Shown: positions 1-10,909 of the stretch, one piece after another | How the letters are laid out: each line of letters begins with the position of its first letter | Position numbering within the stretch: position 1 is the stretch's first letter | NCBI GenBank assembly: GCA_009823505.1 | Contig: VZQC01003076.1 | Span: forward strand, 698,948-762,947 | Reading direction: 5' to 3' | Origin: Rhizomys pruinosus | Taxonomy: Eukaryota; Chordata; Mammalia; Rodentia; Spalacidae | Length of the DNA stretch: 64,000 bases | Translations under genes and position numbers: made by a program | The notes under the pieces: generated by a model | Told to the model about the DNA's origin: nothing | What the model saw: only the letters and a program-made list of their open reading frames with translations | Databases searched by the model: none

Positions 1-930
1 TCAAAGGGGAGAAACGGGCAGAAGGGTGTACATTACACTATGCTCTGCTCTTCACTAGAGAGGACCCTCAACTTCTGTGGTGGATCTTAGGCCTGGCTAT
101 TAAGTCCACTGGGGCCCTAGGAGAAGGATGGGTTGGTGATGTACTTGAATCCCTGGGCACCTAGGCCATTGATGCAACTATTTCTCACATGGAATCCACA
201 TGTAAGTCAAGGTCGAAGATACACTTTCCATGTGTCAGGGTGTGCCCTCTCTGGTTTGCTTCCCTCTGGAAGAGCTTCCCTGCACAGGGTTCCTTCTATT
301 GGTTTAAGAATTCTGGCCTGCTTCTGGGAGAATAAGAAGCACTTGGGTGGACACGTTGCTCCCAAATATAGCAAGAGTGAAAGGAGATAGGATAATCTGC
401 TTAATCCTCATTGATTCTATAGTATAGACGAGTAGACAGTCCTCAGTATGGTTCAGCCAAAGTCACCTTGGGACCTGGATGGTGCATTACAGCTTTATGC
501 ACCCCCACACATTCCTTTGTTCCAGATAGTTTTGAAAGAGTCAAAGAAAATTTCCTGACTCCATAGGAGGGTCATTCAGATTTTTGTTCATTAAAGGAGC
601 TAGAGAGGATAAAAGAGTTGATGCAGTTTGCATGGTGACTGAGCCCAGTGACTGGTTATGATCATGTGTCTGAAGAAGTAAGTAAGGGTCATTGGAACTA
701 AGGACGTGTAGAACCTATATCAAGTTGGGTTTCCCATGTGTGGGAGCTGGGGTGAGGAATTCACTTTTCAATCTCCACAGTCCTCATGGGATTTGTGGGG
801 AACTCCCTGGGGAGAGCTGCAAGAAGTATCAGAGGGTAACACAACTCTAAGAATGGATGCTAGAAGTTTTTAATGTTGATGTATGAACAACACCAAATGG
901 AAATAGTTTGTATACATTTGTTTGCCTGTG
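1..930. other. non-genic sequence, no recognised element
   Basis: I see no exon, SINE or simple repeat here. The one open frame of 85 codons (133-390) matches nothing I know and has no supporting signal. Base composition is ordinary for rodent intergenic or intronic DNA. Confidence 0.5.
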
Positions 931-1345
931 CCTAATGAGAATATACTATGCCTTAATTTGCTAGAATAGGGTAACAAAATGCCCCAAACTGAGCAATTTT
1001 AACAGAGAAATTTATCTTCCCAGTGTCCCACAGTGCTGAAAATCACAATGCTGATGCTCGCCTGCTTGGTTCCTTCGGCAGGTAGTGAAAAGAATCTGTC
1101 CCATGACTCCCAGCTTCTTGGAGTTTTCTGGCAGTCTTCACCATCCCTTGGCTTGTAGAGGCATCACCCAGTCTCTGCTTTGAGTTTTGTATGTTGGTGT
1201 TCCTGTATTGGTGTCTCTATCCAAAGGTCTCCCATATTGGGTGAAGGGGATATGCTAATTACCTCGTTTTAACTAATTATATCTGCAGTGACTTTTCTTC
1301 CAAATAAGGCCATAGTCTTTTAGGGGGAGAAGGGACAAAATTAAA
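930..1345 (+). repeat. ancient mammalian interspersed repeat, diverged
   Basis: The order of phrases (gggtaacaaaatgcccc, then ggcttgtagaggcatcaccc, then tttccaaataaggcca) matches a widespread old mammalian repeat I recognise but cannot name with certainty. The copy is heavily diverged and ends near the B2 that follows. A related copy probably lies at 12,545-12,910. Confidence 0.45.
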
Positions 1346-1405
1346 TCATAATACCAGGTTAAGGTTTGAAAAATATTAATTTAAAAAATTTAACTTTTTT
1401 AGCAG

Positions 1406-1646
1406 TTTTTAAAAATTTTATTTATTTTTGTGTGTGTATGAGTGTACTGTCTGCATGTAGGTTTGTGCACCCGTGTTGTGCAATGCCGCCGAGGTCAGAA
1501 GAGGGTCTCATATTCCTCTGGAACTGGAGTTCTCCTGGAATTGGAGTTACAGATGGTTCTTAGCCGCCATGTGGGTGCTGGGGATCAAATCCTGGTCCTC
1601 TGCAAGAGCAGTCGGTGCTCTTAACCGCTAGGCTATCTCTCCAGCC
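1406..1646 (-). repeat. B2-type SINE
   Basis: Read on the minus strand it begins with the tRNA-like head (ggctggagagatagcctagcggttaagagc) and ends in an A-rich tail, seen here as a T-rich left edge. It carries the 17-bp internal tandem duplication (two units of aactccaattccaggag type) that marks the young subfamily in this window. Confidence 0.9.
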
Positions 1647-1654
1647 CTAAAAGT

Positions 1655-1816
1655 TTTAACTTTTTAAAATTAATTTGTGTGTGTGCGCACAAAGGTCAGA
1701 GGACAACTTGTGGGAGTTGTTGGTCTTCTTCCACTGAGTAGAACCTGGGTATTAAACTCAGGTCATGAGGCTTGGTGGCAGGTGCTTCTATTCACTGAGC
1801 CACTTTGCCAGTTTAA
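1655..1816 (-). repeat. B3-type SINE
   Basis: The stretch aggacaacttgtgggagttg followed by ctcaggtcatgaggcttgg is the minus strand of a B3 element. The same B3, with similar flanks, recurs at 3,770-3,924, which suggests a local duplication. Confidence 0.75.
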
Positions 1817-1863
1817 TCTTAAAATCTTAATTCTATTTTGTGTTTTAAAAAACTTACCATGAG

Positions 1864-2031
1864 TTCCAGGCGTGGTGGTGCATGCCTTTAATCCCAGCAC
1901 TCGGGAGGCAGAGGCAGGTGGATCACTATGAGTTCAAGGCCAGCTTGGTCTACAGAGTGAGCTCCAGGCCAGCTGGGACTAAAGGGAGACCTGGTCTCAA
2001 AAAACAAACAAACAAACAACCCAAACAAAAC
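1864..2031 (+). repeat. B1 SINE with 16-bp target duplication
   Basis: B1 consensus order is present, from the gtggtggtgcatgcctttaa head to the ctggtctcaaaaaacaaac tail. It is flanked by a perfect 16-bp direct repeat ending in acttaccatgag (1,848-1,863 and 2,032-2,047), so it is a clean retroposon insertion into L1-like sequence. Confidence 0.92.
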
Positions 2032-2039
2032 AAAAACTT

Positions 2040-2640
2040 ACCATGAGAACAAAAAGAGAATCTCTGTCATTGACTGGTAAGCGTAGAATAGAACCAATGA
2101 TCCAGTCATATGATTCTTGGCCATATACCCAAAAGACTATATCCTACTGCAAAAATACATATTCATTCATGTTCATTGCTGTCATTTTCATAATAGCCAG
2201 GAATTGGAAACAATTTAACTGTTCATCGACTGATGAACAAAAAATGAAAATATGGTACATGTACACAATGAAATATTATTCAGCTCTTTAAATAATGAAA
2301 TTATGAGGAGCTGAACAGATGGCTCAGAAGTTAAGAGCACTGGCTGCTCTTGCAGAGGACCCAGGTTCATTTCCCAGCACTCATATGATAGGTAGCAACT
2401 GTATATAATTCCAGTTCCAGGGGAATCCAATGCCCTCTTCTGACCTTGCTGGCACTGGATGACACGGATATACTTGTGTACATGTAGCCAATACATTCCT
2501 ACACATAAGATAAAAATAATAAAAAAATGAAATTATGAAATGGATGGAATTGGAAACAGTCACCCTAAGAGGTAACCAAGACACAGAAAGACAAACATCA
2601 TATGTTCTCTCTCTCTCTCATAGCTGGATGCTAGCTTTAA
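2040..2640 (+). mobile_element. LINE-1 3' fragment (end of ORF2 and 3' UTR), interrupted by B2
   Basis: The plus strand encodes a degraded L1 ORF2 C-terminus: caggaattggaaacaattta, then atgtacacaatgaaatatta, then gaaatggatggaattggaaa. These are the usual words at the end of L1 ORF2. Stops and frameshifts are present. A B2 is inserted at 2,307-2,525. Confidence 0.75.
2307..2525 (+). repeat. B2-type SINE nested in L1
   Basis: The head is diverged (gctgaacagatggctcagaagttaagagcac) and the tail is A-rich. A 13-bp target duplication aatgaaattatga flanks it (2,294-2,306 and 2,526-2,538), which proves insertion into the L1. It lacks the 17-bp internal duplication. Confidence 0.88.
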
Positions 2641-2671
2641 AATGTTACTTTTCAATGTTTTCTTTTATCTT

Positions 2672-2800
2672 TTTGAGACAGGGTCTCCCTGGAACTCGAG
2701 CTCCCGCTGTAGACAAGGCTGGCCTTGAACTCACAGACATCTGCCTGCCTCTGCCTCCCAAGTGCTAGGATTAAAGGCATGTGCCACCACATCTGGCATT
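2672..2800 (-). repeat. B1 SINE, partly rearranged
   Basis: gagacagggtctccctggaa and gattaaaggcatgtgccacc are B1 minus-strand words. The region between them is shortened at the 'gtagccccagctg' part. Confidence 0.85.
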
Positions 2801-2879
2801 TTTAAGAAATATTTTATTATTTTCATTTCAGGTGTGTGAGTGTATTGCCTTAATGTGTGTGAGTGCACCCATGTCCTAC

Positions 2880-3725
2880 AAAGCTATGCAACTTATAATT
2901 GGAAAATCCATACATGCCAGGAAACTAATAAATGGCCACGGCTGGGGCTTCATGGGATGGAAGAATACAGTGATAAATAAAGAAGGAGAGGGTAATAATG
3001 GTGTAGGAATTGTTAAAGAGGGGGCGAGGAATGGAAGGGTAGGGCAGAGGAGGGACTATGGGGAGAGCAAAATTGGCACTAAAGACCTTTAGAAAAATTC
3101 ATATGGAAACCTCCCACTGTAGAAGTGTCTTAAAGTGTGTATAGATATGTAGATATAGATTCATTCTAAAAAGATATTAAAATGAGTTACCTTAGCACAG
3201 GTGGACTTTGCCCCTACCAAACAACGTAGGCTTACAAAGAAAAAGCCCAGTGTCAAGAATGGAATCCCTCTTTTGAAGCTGTTGACCAGGGGTCCCATAT
3301 ACCTCAGATAACACTAGATTCCCTCTTTTGAAGCTGTTGACCAGGGTCCCACAGACCTCAGATAACAATGGCCATTGTCCCTGCTCTTGGTGGCCCACCA
3401 GAACTTGATAGTTAGACCCGTAGCTGAAGACACTATATTCACGAGTCATAGAACAAACAAGGAGGAATGACACTTTACTGACTTCAAAGCCTCATCCCTA
3501 CTGACTAGAGCTAGGAGATGCTGTGCAAGCTACCTAAAAAGGAAACTAATCACCAGCCTTGTCTAGCTGTGAATCCTGCCAGGTCTAACAACTGGCCTGA
3601 CAAGATATGCCCACTGGTGGAATAGTGACACAAATGTTATGGGAGTATCTATCCATGCTCTAACTGAATTTAAGGTCTGTTTCATAAGCTGGAGCCCATA
3701 CCTGACTTATCAGGCCTAAAAGTCT
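2880..3725 (+). mobile_element. probable LINE-1 (Lx-type) 3' UTR-like sequence
   Basis: A G-rich polypurine stretch (gaggaatggaagggtagggc region, about 2,990-3,065) followed by a long non-coding body resembles the 3' UTR of old rodent Lx-type L1 elements as I remember them. The piece probably continues the L1 at 2,040. An internal 55-bp tandem duplication lies at 3,265-3,373. Confidence 0.4.
3265..3373. repeat. 55-bp tandem duplication, two copies
   Basis: Two adjacent copies start with tccctcttttgaagctgttg and end in cctcagataac. The second begins at 3,320. They differ by a few substitutions and a one-base gap, so the duplication is old. Confidence 0.85.
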
Positions 3726-3769
3726 TAATTTTTAAAAATTAAACTTTAAGCATTTTATTTATTTACTTA

Positions 3770-3924
3770 CTTTTAATTATTTATGTATATGTGTGTGTAT
3801 AGACACAGTGATCAACTTGTGGGAGTTGCTTCTCTTCTTCTACCAGGTAGGTCCTGGGGGTTAAACTTAGATCATGAGGCTTGATAACAGTTGCTTCTAC
3901 CCATTGAACCATCTCCCCAACCTA
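3770..3924 (-). repeat. B3-type SINE
   Basis: gatcaacttgtgggagttgc and cttagatcatgaggcttgat match the minus strand of B3. It is diverged to about the same degree as the copy at 1,655-1,816 and has homologous flanks. Confidence 0.7.
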
Positions 3925-3967
3925 AGTTTAAAATTTATTATTATTATTACTATTGTTATTATTATTA

Positions 3968-4106
3968 TTATTTGAGATAGGGTCTCTCTGTAGCCACAGC
4001 TAGCCTGGAACTCATTATGTTGACCAGGCTGGCCTTGATCTCAGAGATCCGCCTGCCTCTGCATTGCAAGTACTGGGACTAAAGGCCTGCACCACCAGAC
4101 CTGGCT
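3968..4106 (-). repeat. B1 SINE
   Basis: gagatagggtctctctgtag through to ctgcaccaccagacctggct is a minus-strand B1. A (TTA)n stretch lies at its T-rich left side. Confidence 0.88.
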
Positions 4107-4142
4107 CATAAAATGTTTATGTTTTTAAAACTGACTGTGAGA

Positions 4143-4385
4143 GGGGCTGGAAAGATAGTCTAGTGGTTAAGAGCACTGACTGCTCTTGCAGAGGACCCGG
4201 GTTTGATCCCTAGCACCCACATGGCGGCTAAGAACCGTCTGTAACTCCAATTCCAGGAGAACTCCAGTTCCAGGGGAATCTGAGACCCTCTTCTGACCTC
4301 CGAGGCATTGCACGACACGGGTGCACAGACCTACATGCAGACAGTACATTCATACACATACAGAAATAAATAAAAAAAATAAAAA
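4143..4385 (+). repeat. B2-type SINE, young subfamily
   Basis: Full-length from the ggggctgg head to the aaataaataaaaa tail, with the 17-bp internal duplication. It interrupts sequence homologous to 2,032-2,100; the flanking words actgactgtgag and actgactatgag are its probable target duplication. Confidence 0.92.
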
Positions 4386-4457
4386 AACTGACTATGAGAA
4401 AAGAAGAAAACCTCTGACACTGGCAAGTGTAGTATAGAACCAATGACCTCTTTTTTT

Positions 4458-4608
4458 GGGGGGGGGCTTTTTGAGACAGGGTCTCCCTGTAGCCCCAGCT
4501 GTCCTGGAACTCACTATGTAGACCAGGCTGGCCTTGAACTCACAGAGATCTGCCTGTCTCTGCCTCCCAAGTGCTGGGACTACAGGCATGCGCCACCACG
4601 CCTGTCCC
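4458..4608 (-). repeat. B1 SINE
   Basis: Complete minus-strand B1 from tttttgagacagggtctccc to gccaccacgcctg, preceded by a T/G-rich tail. Confidence 0.92.
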
Positions 4609-5309
4609 TCTTTGTATAAAAGAAAAATGATCAATAAATGGGTTATTAAAAGCTAAAACAGACTGAGCCTCAATTGTTCCCCTTCTATGCACCCCCACAC
4701 CGATCCCCTCAGTGTGTATATTGACCATCTACTATATGAGACTTGGAGTAACCAAGATATGGTTCATGTGCCCAAGAAAGTCAGAATTTCAAGGAGGAAG
4801 CAGATTTGTGAATAGTCTCAAGGACTCATGATAAGTGCTATGATAGTCTTTACTCCCTCACTAATATGCCTCCATCGTTTAAGAAACCAGCAAGATCTTC
4901 ATTGTGAAGCTATGGATAGAAGTTCCAGAATAATCAAAGCAGGGACAATGGAGGCCTTTTTATAAAGCTAGTCAAAATCTATACAAGTAATATTTCCCGT
5001 ATGTTATTTTACAACTGGACAGGCTGTTAAGAGACAATAGTCACTGTGCAGGAGTGAATGGCTGTTCTGTTGAGCCAGCTAATTAAGAGTTAGGCCACGA
5101 CTGTAAGCTTTCATTAATGTATGGATACCATGGGCTTCTCAGTCTTAGTACCATTGTCATTTGGGGATAGGTATTTAAAAAATATTAGGTGTTTGTTTTG
5201 TGCATTTGTGGGCATTTTATCCTTGGCCTCTACCCATGGCAACCAGTAGTAGGAATCCCCTTCCTCATTTCTGACAGCTGTACAGCATTGCTCCAATTGA
5301 AAATACTCA
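4609..5309. other. non-genic sequence
   Basis: No recognisable element or exon. Open frames here are short and end in neighbouring SINEs. Confidence 0.5.
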
Positions 5310-5525
5310 TGGGGGACTGGAGAGATAACTCAGCAGTTGAGAGCACTGGCTACTCTTGCATAAGACCTGGGTTTGAATCCAAGCACCCACATGGCAGCTA
5401 ACAACCATCTATAACTCCAGTTCCAGGAGGTCCAACACCTTCTTCTGTCCTCCATGGGCATTGTGTGATACAGGCACACTTACATATATGCAGGCATAAC
5501 ACTCATACACATAAAATAAAAAGAC
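5310..5525 (+). repeat. B2-type SINE, older subfamily
   Basis: Head gactggagagataactcagcag and tail cacataaaataaaaa are present. It lacks the 17-bp internal duplication and is more diverged than the young copies. Confidence 0.88.
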
Positions 5526-5766
5526 AACCACTCATGAATACCCGAGTTCAAGCTCTATTTCATCATACCAAGTTTATTGTGTGCTATATTGATTGAGATT
5601 CCTAGTCAATTCTATTTTAAGTTGGGCAAAATAAATGTACCTCAGTTGTTTGTTAGTGTTTTGGGGCTAGAGGTATAAATTGTTAACATGGACATTCTAA
5701 GAGTTTAAGACAGACTAATAACTTATAACTTGAGCTAGTAAACTTAAAGCTCTCAAAATATTTTTA

Positions 5767-5950
5767 AAGTATTTTTTAAATTTATTTATTATTTTTTATG
5801 TGTGTGAGTAGGTCAGAAGAGGGTGTCGGATTCCTCTGGAACTAGAGTTAAAGACGGTTCTTAGCCTCCATGTGGATGCTGGGAATCGAACCTGGGTCCT
5901 TTACAAGAGCAGTCAGTGCTCTTAACCGTTGAGCCATCTCTCCAGTCCCC
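5767..5950 (-). repeat. B2-type SINE with 21-bp target duplication
   Basis: A minus-strand B2 with a truncated tail region, flanked by a perfect 21-bp direct repeat starting aaagctctcaaaa (5,746-5,766 and 5,951-5,971). Confidence 0.92.
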
Positions 5951-6184
5951 AAAGCTCTCAAAATATTTTTATGATGGATTAGTGTTTAATACAGACAATG
6001 GAAGTGATGAAGGAAAGCAAGAAAGGAAGAAGACAAATCAGAAGAGGATGGTTAAAAGATTCTTTTTAACCTTAGAGAAAATGATTCACCCCTAGGGAGT
6101 GAGTAAGGAGGGGAAGAAGAGTGCGGCCCCTAGGCCAGTCACTTGGACACCATTGCCAATATTCTGTCAGTTTAAGCCTAAGGT

Positions 6185-6186
<2 letters not shown>

Positions 6187-6220
<34 letters not shown>

Positions 6221-6240
6221 TCTCCCTCTCTCTCTCCTCC
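6187..6240. repeat. (CT)n microsatellite
   Basis: A run of ctctct with few interruptions, followed by a C-rich stretch. It creates the serine/leucine-rich open frames seen on both strands, which are not genes. Confidence 0.95.
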
Positions 6241-6353
6241 CCCCCCACCCCGTGTGTGAGCATAGGTGTGCAAACACAAGTATGCATGTGGAGGCTAGAG
6301 GAAAACTTTCAGTGTTACTCCTTGGGTTCTAACTGCCTTCCCCCTCCCCCTCC

Positions 6354-6403
<50 letters not shown>

Positions 6404-6585
6404 GCCTGAAACTCTGCAAGCAGGCTGTGCTGGGTGACCAGCAAGTGCCACCCTCCCTAGAGCTGGGCTTGCACGTGAACACCACTGTGTCCTGCTGCTC
6501 TTATGTGGCTTCTGCAGGGATCAGGTTCCTGCGCTTGCAGTACAAGCGCTTTACCAACTGAGCCAGTTCCCTAGCCCCTCCATTC
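6241..6585 (-). repeat. B4/RSINE1-like SINE containing a (CA)n tract
   Basis: The right end caagcgctttaccaactgagcc with a following ccctagcccc is an inverted tRNA/ID-type SINE head. B1-like words lie in the middle (ctggcctgaaactctgc). A (CA)n run occupies 6,357-6,400. Confidence 0.6.
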
Positions 6586-8698
6586 CGAGATTTTAAAGGG
6601 CTGTTCTGTTGCCCCCCAGGCCCCAGATCATCCCTCTTCTTCGCATACCATGCCATGGTTGGGAATATGAGCCTTATTAGACTGGAGAGCCTTTTCAGGC
6701 CTACTCGGCCTGGGTTACCTACCAAGATGCTAGATATCCCAAGCTTTTAGAACTGAAAAGACCTAACTTGACTCTCAGAACTTGAGTGATTTGCTGACAA
6801 CAGCCCTGGCACAAATGGTTCTCAGCAGCAGTTATTTTACTGAGCTGAACTTTTTTACATATCAGATCATTACTCTTAAGTACAAATACGTAGTCTTAGT
6901 GGAGTAGCGGGGCATAGCCTGCATTGGATTTTGATAGTTCTGGCATTTGGTTCAGCAACAGCTTGACCCAGAGTTAATTAGTCTGACAATTCCTGCTGGC
7001 TGTTTAATCAAAATACTGCAACTTTCAACTTCATCAGTAATTTAGTTCATTTGTCTTTATTATGATTCCACGATTACTTCTGGTTAGAAGACTAGTATTT
7101 TTGATGACTGTAATGTTAGTGATGAATGATGATAATAATATATGAAAATATGTATTAATATGTGCACTATAACGTCAGCTTTAAAAATGTTTCCTTGACG
7201 GAGAGAAGATGCAACTGTAGTGTTGAATACTCAAACTCTCTTTCCTATGCTTGATCATTTAAATTATCACCAGTGATAGGAAAACATTCAATTTAAGAGG
7301 ACACACATCTTCTTCTCTAAAATAGTTTAAATACTTTTGAAAATTATACCAAAAAGAATAAGGAGACTGGGACTTTAAAAGCAACTCTTCTAATCTACCT
7401 CCTTAACAAATCACTTCCATTTTCCATGTTTCCTCCAATCTTGTTTGCATGCATAACCAATTTTATATAGTTGCAATTACAGTGTACATTCAATTTTGTA
7501 TTCTGCTTTTTTCACTTAGCATTATTCTTCCATAATAATTTAAAGAGAGTTTTATTTACGGTTATTTCAAATGTAGAGAATATAATTTTCTAAACTGTAC
7601 TTAAGTGCTCAATTTAAATATTTTAATGGCCAACCCAAATCACCAAATATATTCTGGATAAGGGTATGCTATAGTTAATGCTTAACACTGCAGGAAACAA
7701 CTTGCATATACATTAGATTAAAGTCAAACGTTATATGCAAATGAAAATGGGGATATTAAAGGCTGGTCATTTTTATGTATTGCAGATTTATTTTTTTTAT
7801 CAGTCAGATGTACTTCTAGAATTGGTTAGTCTGGCTGCTAAATTTTTCATGCCCTGAACTAATTTAGCCAGTTGTAAAATTGTACCTTTCTGCAGATGAC
7901 TTAACATGCATACCTCATTTATACTTGAACTTCCTATGATTCAGATAGCATTATCCTAAATGATGTTAAGAAATTGTTCATTTTCTGTGTCAGCGAAAAA
8001 CGAGGAAAGGCCAACCACATTTTGCCTGAAGAGAGTCATGTCAGAACTGACATCTTGGCAGACACAAAAATGCAAGTAAGATATTTTAATAGGGCATACT
8101 AAAACTAATGAACTGAGGACCAATATACACTCTACATTGTATTAAAGAGGCATCCCCCGAATTTACTAATGTTAAAAGACATGCTTTATTAGTTGCTGGA
8201 GGAGAGGCCTATTTCATTTAGTTTATCAGTTAAAACCCAAATTTGTTTCCTTTTGTGTAATTTCCAACCTTTGTTTTTAAAATGGAGCTTGGGAAGGTAG
8301 ATTTTAAAAAATTATTTGTTGTACATAGAAAATAAAGAAAAGAAGCAAAGTTGGCTTCTATTTCAAGAAACGGGGAATCTGAACAAGGACATATTTTGCT
8401 TGACAAACTAAGGGGCCTATTGAGGCCTTTCGTGAGCAAAACTGGGTTATTAGCAAGCTCTGTAAGGACAGTTTCCACTGAATTTACCATCTACTAGGCA
8501 TTTATTCACATATATTTCTAAATTTAAGTCTCATACTATCGGGGTGGATTCTTTTTGCCCAGAGAATGTAAGGACCAGCAGTAGAACTGATTTAGAACAT
8601 TTAGAAGAGCTTTGAAAGTAGGAGAAAAAAAAAAAAAAAGAAGACCCTACTATTCAAATGTAAAGTAAGAATGTAAAATGTAAAAGGACATTGCTGTT
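6586..8698. other. AT-rich non-genic sequence, about 2.1 kb without a young repeat
   Basis: This is one of the few long stretches without a clear SINE. It is AT-rich and I cannot assign any exon to it. A 15-base A-run lies at 8,624-8,640. Conserved non-coding elements could be hidden here, but I cannot test that by eye. Confidence 0.5.
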
Positions 8699-9062
8699 GT
8701 ATTAGGTTTTTCTTGTTGGTATGACAATATCTCATAGGAAGCAACTCAACAGGAGAAAGGGTTTGTTTTGCCTTGAAGCTTGAAGGATACAGCTTGAGGG
8801 ACTTAGTCACACAGTATCTACAGTCAGTAGGTACACAGTATCTGTGTATCTGTGAAGTATCTAGAAGAAGTAGAGAGCAGGCAGGAAATGGGGTCTGGCT
8901 ACCAAACCTCTAGGCTCTTCCCCAGTGACTCTCTCCTTTCTGCAAGGCTTCATCTCCTAAAGGTTCCACAACCTTCAAAAACAGTTCCACCCCCCAAGGA
9001 CCGAGTGTTCCAACATAGGAGTCTATGGTGGATATCTCACGCTCAAACCATAGTAATTATCC
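8699..9062 (+). mobile_element. URR1-like hAT-Charlie DNA transposon
   Basis: The order of gttggtatgacaatatctca, ggcttcatctcctaaaggtt, ccacaaccttcaaaaacag and a final actcaaaccatagta type end matches the rodent non-autonomous hAT element I remember as URR1. The copy is diverged and has no coding capacity. Confidence 0.6.
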
Positions 9063-9344
9063 TCTTTCTCTGTCAACTGCTTTTTTTCAAAGATTGAGAA
9101 GGTGAGACCCCAAAGATTAGAAATGATTGCCGCTGGATTTATTCTTGAATAACATTTGGAGTGTTACTTGAAGATCTGTTTAGGCTCTTGGTGACTGTGA
9201 GAGGGCAAAGCTGGCAAGCACTGGGTCATTCCATCCTCCATGTTAGGTTTACAGGATGTTGTAACTTCTCAAGAAAAAGGGCCGGGTTCTTCCTCTCTGG
9301 ATTTAGAGGTCTGGGTGCTCAGGCCAAACTGCAGCAGCCTAGGG

Positions 9345-9650
9345 CTCTGGGAATGTTGCTGTGGCTTGAATGTGTCCTTTGAGAGCTCATATGTTGCCAG
9401 TGTGATGGTAGCAGGGGGTAAATCTGTAGGAGATGGTTAGGTCACAGGTAAAGTCACTCCTGCCTCGGGGATGGGATTCGGTGCCTCATGAAAGAGGCTT
9501 CCCAGCTCGTGTGCTTCCACCATGCCAGGATGTAGCCAGAAGGCCCCATCAGGCCCAAAGGCTGGCTCCTTGGAAGATAAGTTCCTGTGCTTTGTAAATG
9601 GTCCAGCCTGAAGAATACTGTTACAACTTCATAAAATAGACTTTGGTTCA
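9345..9650 (+). repeat. ancient interspersed repeat, class not assigned
   Basis: Words such as ttaggtcacaggtaaagtca and gcttccaccatgccaggatg recall a common old mammalian repeat 3' region. Divergence is too high to name the family. Confidence 0.35.
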
Positions 9651-9929
9651 CAAATGAGGGGCCGTCATCAATGCTTGAGGGCCCGTTAGGAAGGCCTACC
9701 TTGACCTGGCCATTTGAACTCACAGTCTCCCCCTGGCTTTGAGTTTCTTCCCTGCATGAGTTTCCCCCACTCATAACAATGATTACTTTCTAACATTCTA
9801 AATTACGTTTTCTCTTAGTCTACCATAAGCATAGATATTTTTGTTTCTTTGGTTTTCTGTTTTATCTTAACTCCCCCAAAAAAACCCCACCCCAAAGCAA
9901 AATAAAAAAATCAGCAGAAACAGTTTCAG

Positions 9930-10062
9930 TTAAATGTACATACTGCTTTTCCAGAGGACATGAGTTCGATTCCCAGAGCCTTTGTCAGCCAGCTCACAAC
10001 CGCCTGTATGTAACTGTATGTAGAGAACTACATTTACATGCATAGACACACATATATACATA
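9930..10062 (+). repeat. B2-like SINE remnant
   Basis: ccagaggacatgagttcgat followed by agctcacaaccgcctgtatg is a diverged B2 body lacking its head. It is followed by two B1 elements in the other orientation. Confidence 0.6.
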
Positions 10063-10065
10063 TAA

Positions 10066-10191
10066 TTTTTTTTGGTATTTTTTGAACAGGGTCTCCCTGT
10101 AGCCCCAGCTGGCCTGGAACTCACTGTGTAGATCAGGCTGGCCTCTGCCTCCCAAGTGCTAGGATTAAAGGCATGTGCCACCACGCCCAGC
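10066..10191 (-). repeat. B1 SINE with internal deletion
   Basis: Minus-strand B1 that lacks the segment between 'gatcaggctggcct' and 'ctgcctcccaagtg'. It is the first of two adjacent copies in the same orientation. Confidence 0.88.
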
Positions 10192-10206
10192 ATATATACA
10201 TGTAAT

Positions 10207-10357
10207 TTTTTTTTGTCTTTTTGAGACAGGGTCTCCCTATAGTCCCAGCTGGCCTGGAACTCACTATGTAGACCATGCTGGCCTTTAACTCACAGAGATC
10301 CGCCTACCTCTGCCTTCTGAGTGCTAGGATTAAAGGTGCGTGCCACCATGCCTGGCT
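10207..10357 (-). repeat. B1 SINE
   Basis: Full-length minus-strand B1. The sequences at the left of both B1 copies are similar (catatatacatataatttttt and catatatacatgtaatttttt), so the second may have landed in the first one's flank or the pair may be a local duplication. Confidence 0.9.
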
Positions 10358-10760
10358 TAATATACGTAGAATTTTTAAAAAAGAAAAAAAAAGATAGTGA
10401 TTAAGTGAATGAAAACTCACTGTTACATTCACCATTGACTCAGAGTCATTCTCAACTGTCACAGAGTACTGTTCTCTAGGCACCGTGGAAGCACTGTAAT
10501 AAATACTGAATATTTGACTTCATCCACATCTTGTTTTAACAGCTCTGAGCCATTCCAAGTCTCACTGCATTTCACTCACCTGTAGAGGCGGTGTGTCTGT
10601 TATTTGTGCTTCTCTTCTACAACCACGTGTTCCCTGCAAAGAGCCAAGCAGTGCTTCTCAGTGTCCCCTGTGGCATCAGTGAGAGCATCTTCTGCAAAGT
10701 ACAGCATTCAAGGTCTAGGGGCAGCTGAACAGAAACTCTGGGGTTGGCATAATACCCCAG

Positions 10761-10909
10761 ATCTAAACCAGCCTTGAAGGTGATTTTGATATTCTCACAT
10801 TTGAGAACTAGTATAGAGTACTTAATTCTAAAGCTCTTTGGTTACTTTTAAAGATAAAATAGATCTCGAATGTGATAATATTGAAATCACCTTCAGGGCT
10901 GGTTTAGAT
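10761..10909. repeat. inverted repeat, 45-bp arms with 59-bp spacer
   Basis: Left arm 10,761-10,805 and right arm 10,865-10,909 are reverse complements at 40 of 45 positions (left arm starts atctaaaccagcc, right arm ends ggctggtttagat). The arms could be the ends of a small DNA transposon or the result of a local inverted duplication. I do not recognise a known family. Confidence 0.85.

Noticed and set aside
6121..6561. 146-codon Ser/Leu/His-rich frame
   Set aside because: It is produced by (CT)n and (CA)n tracts.
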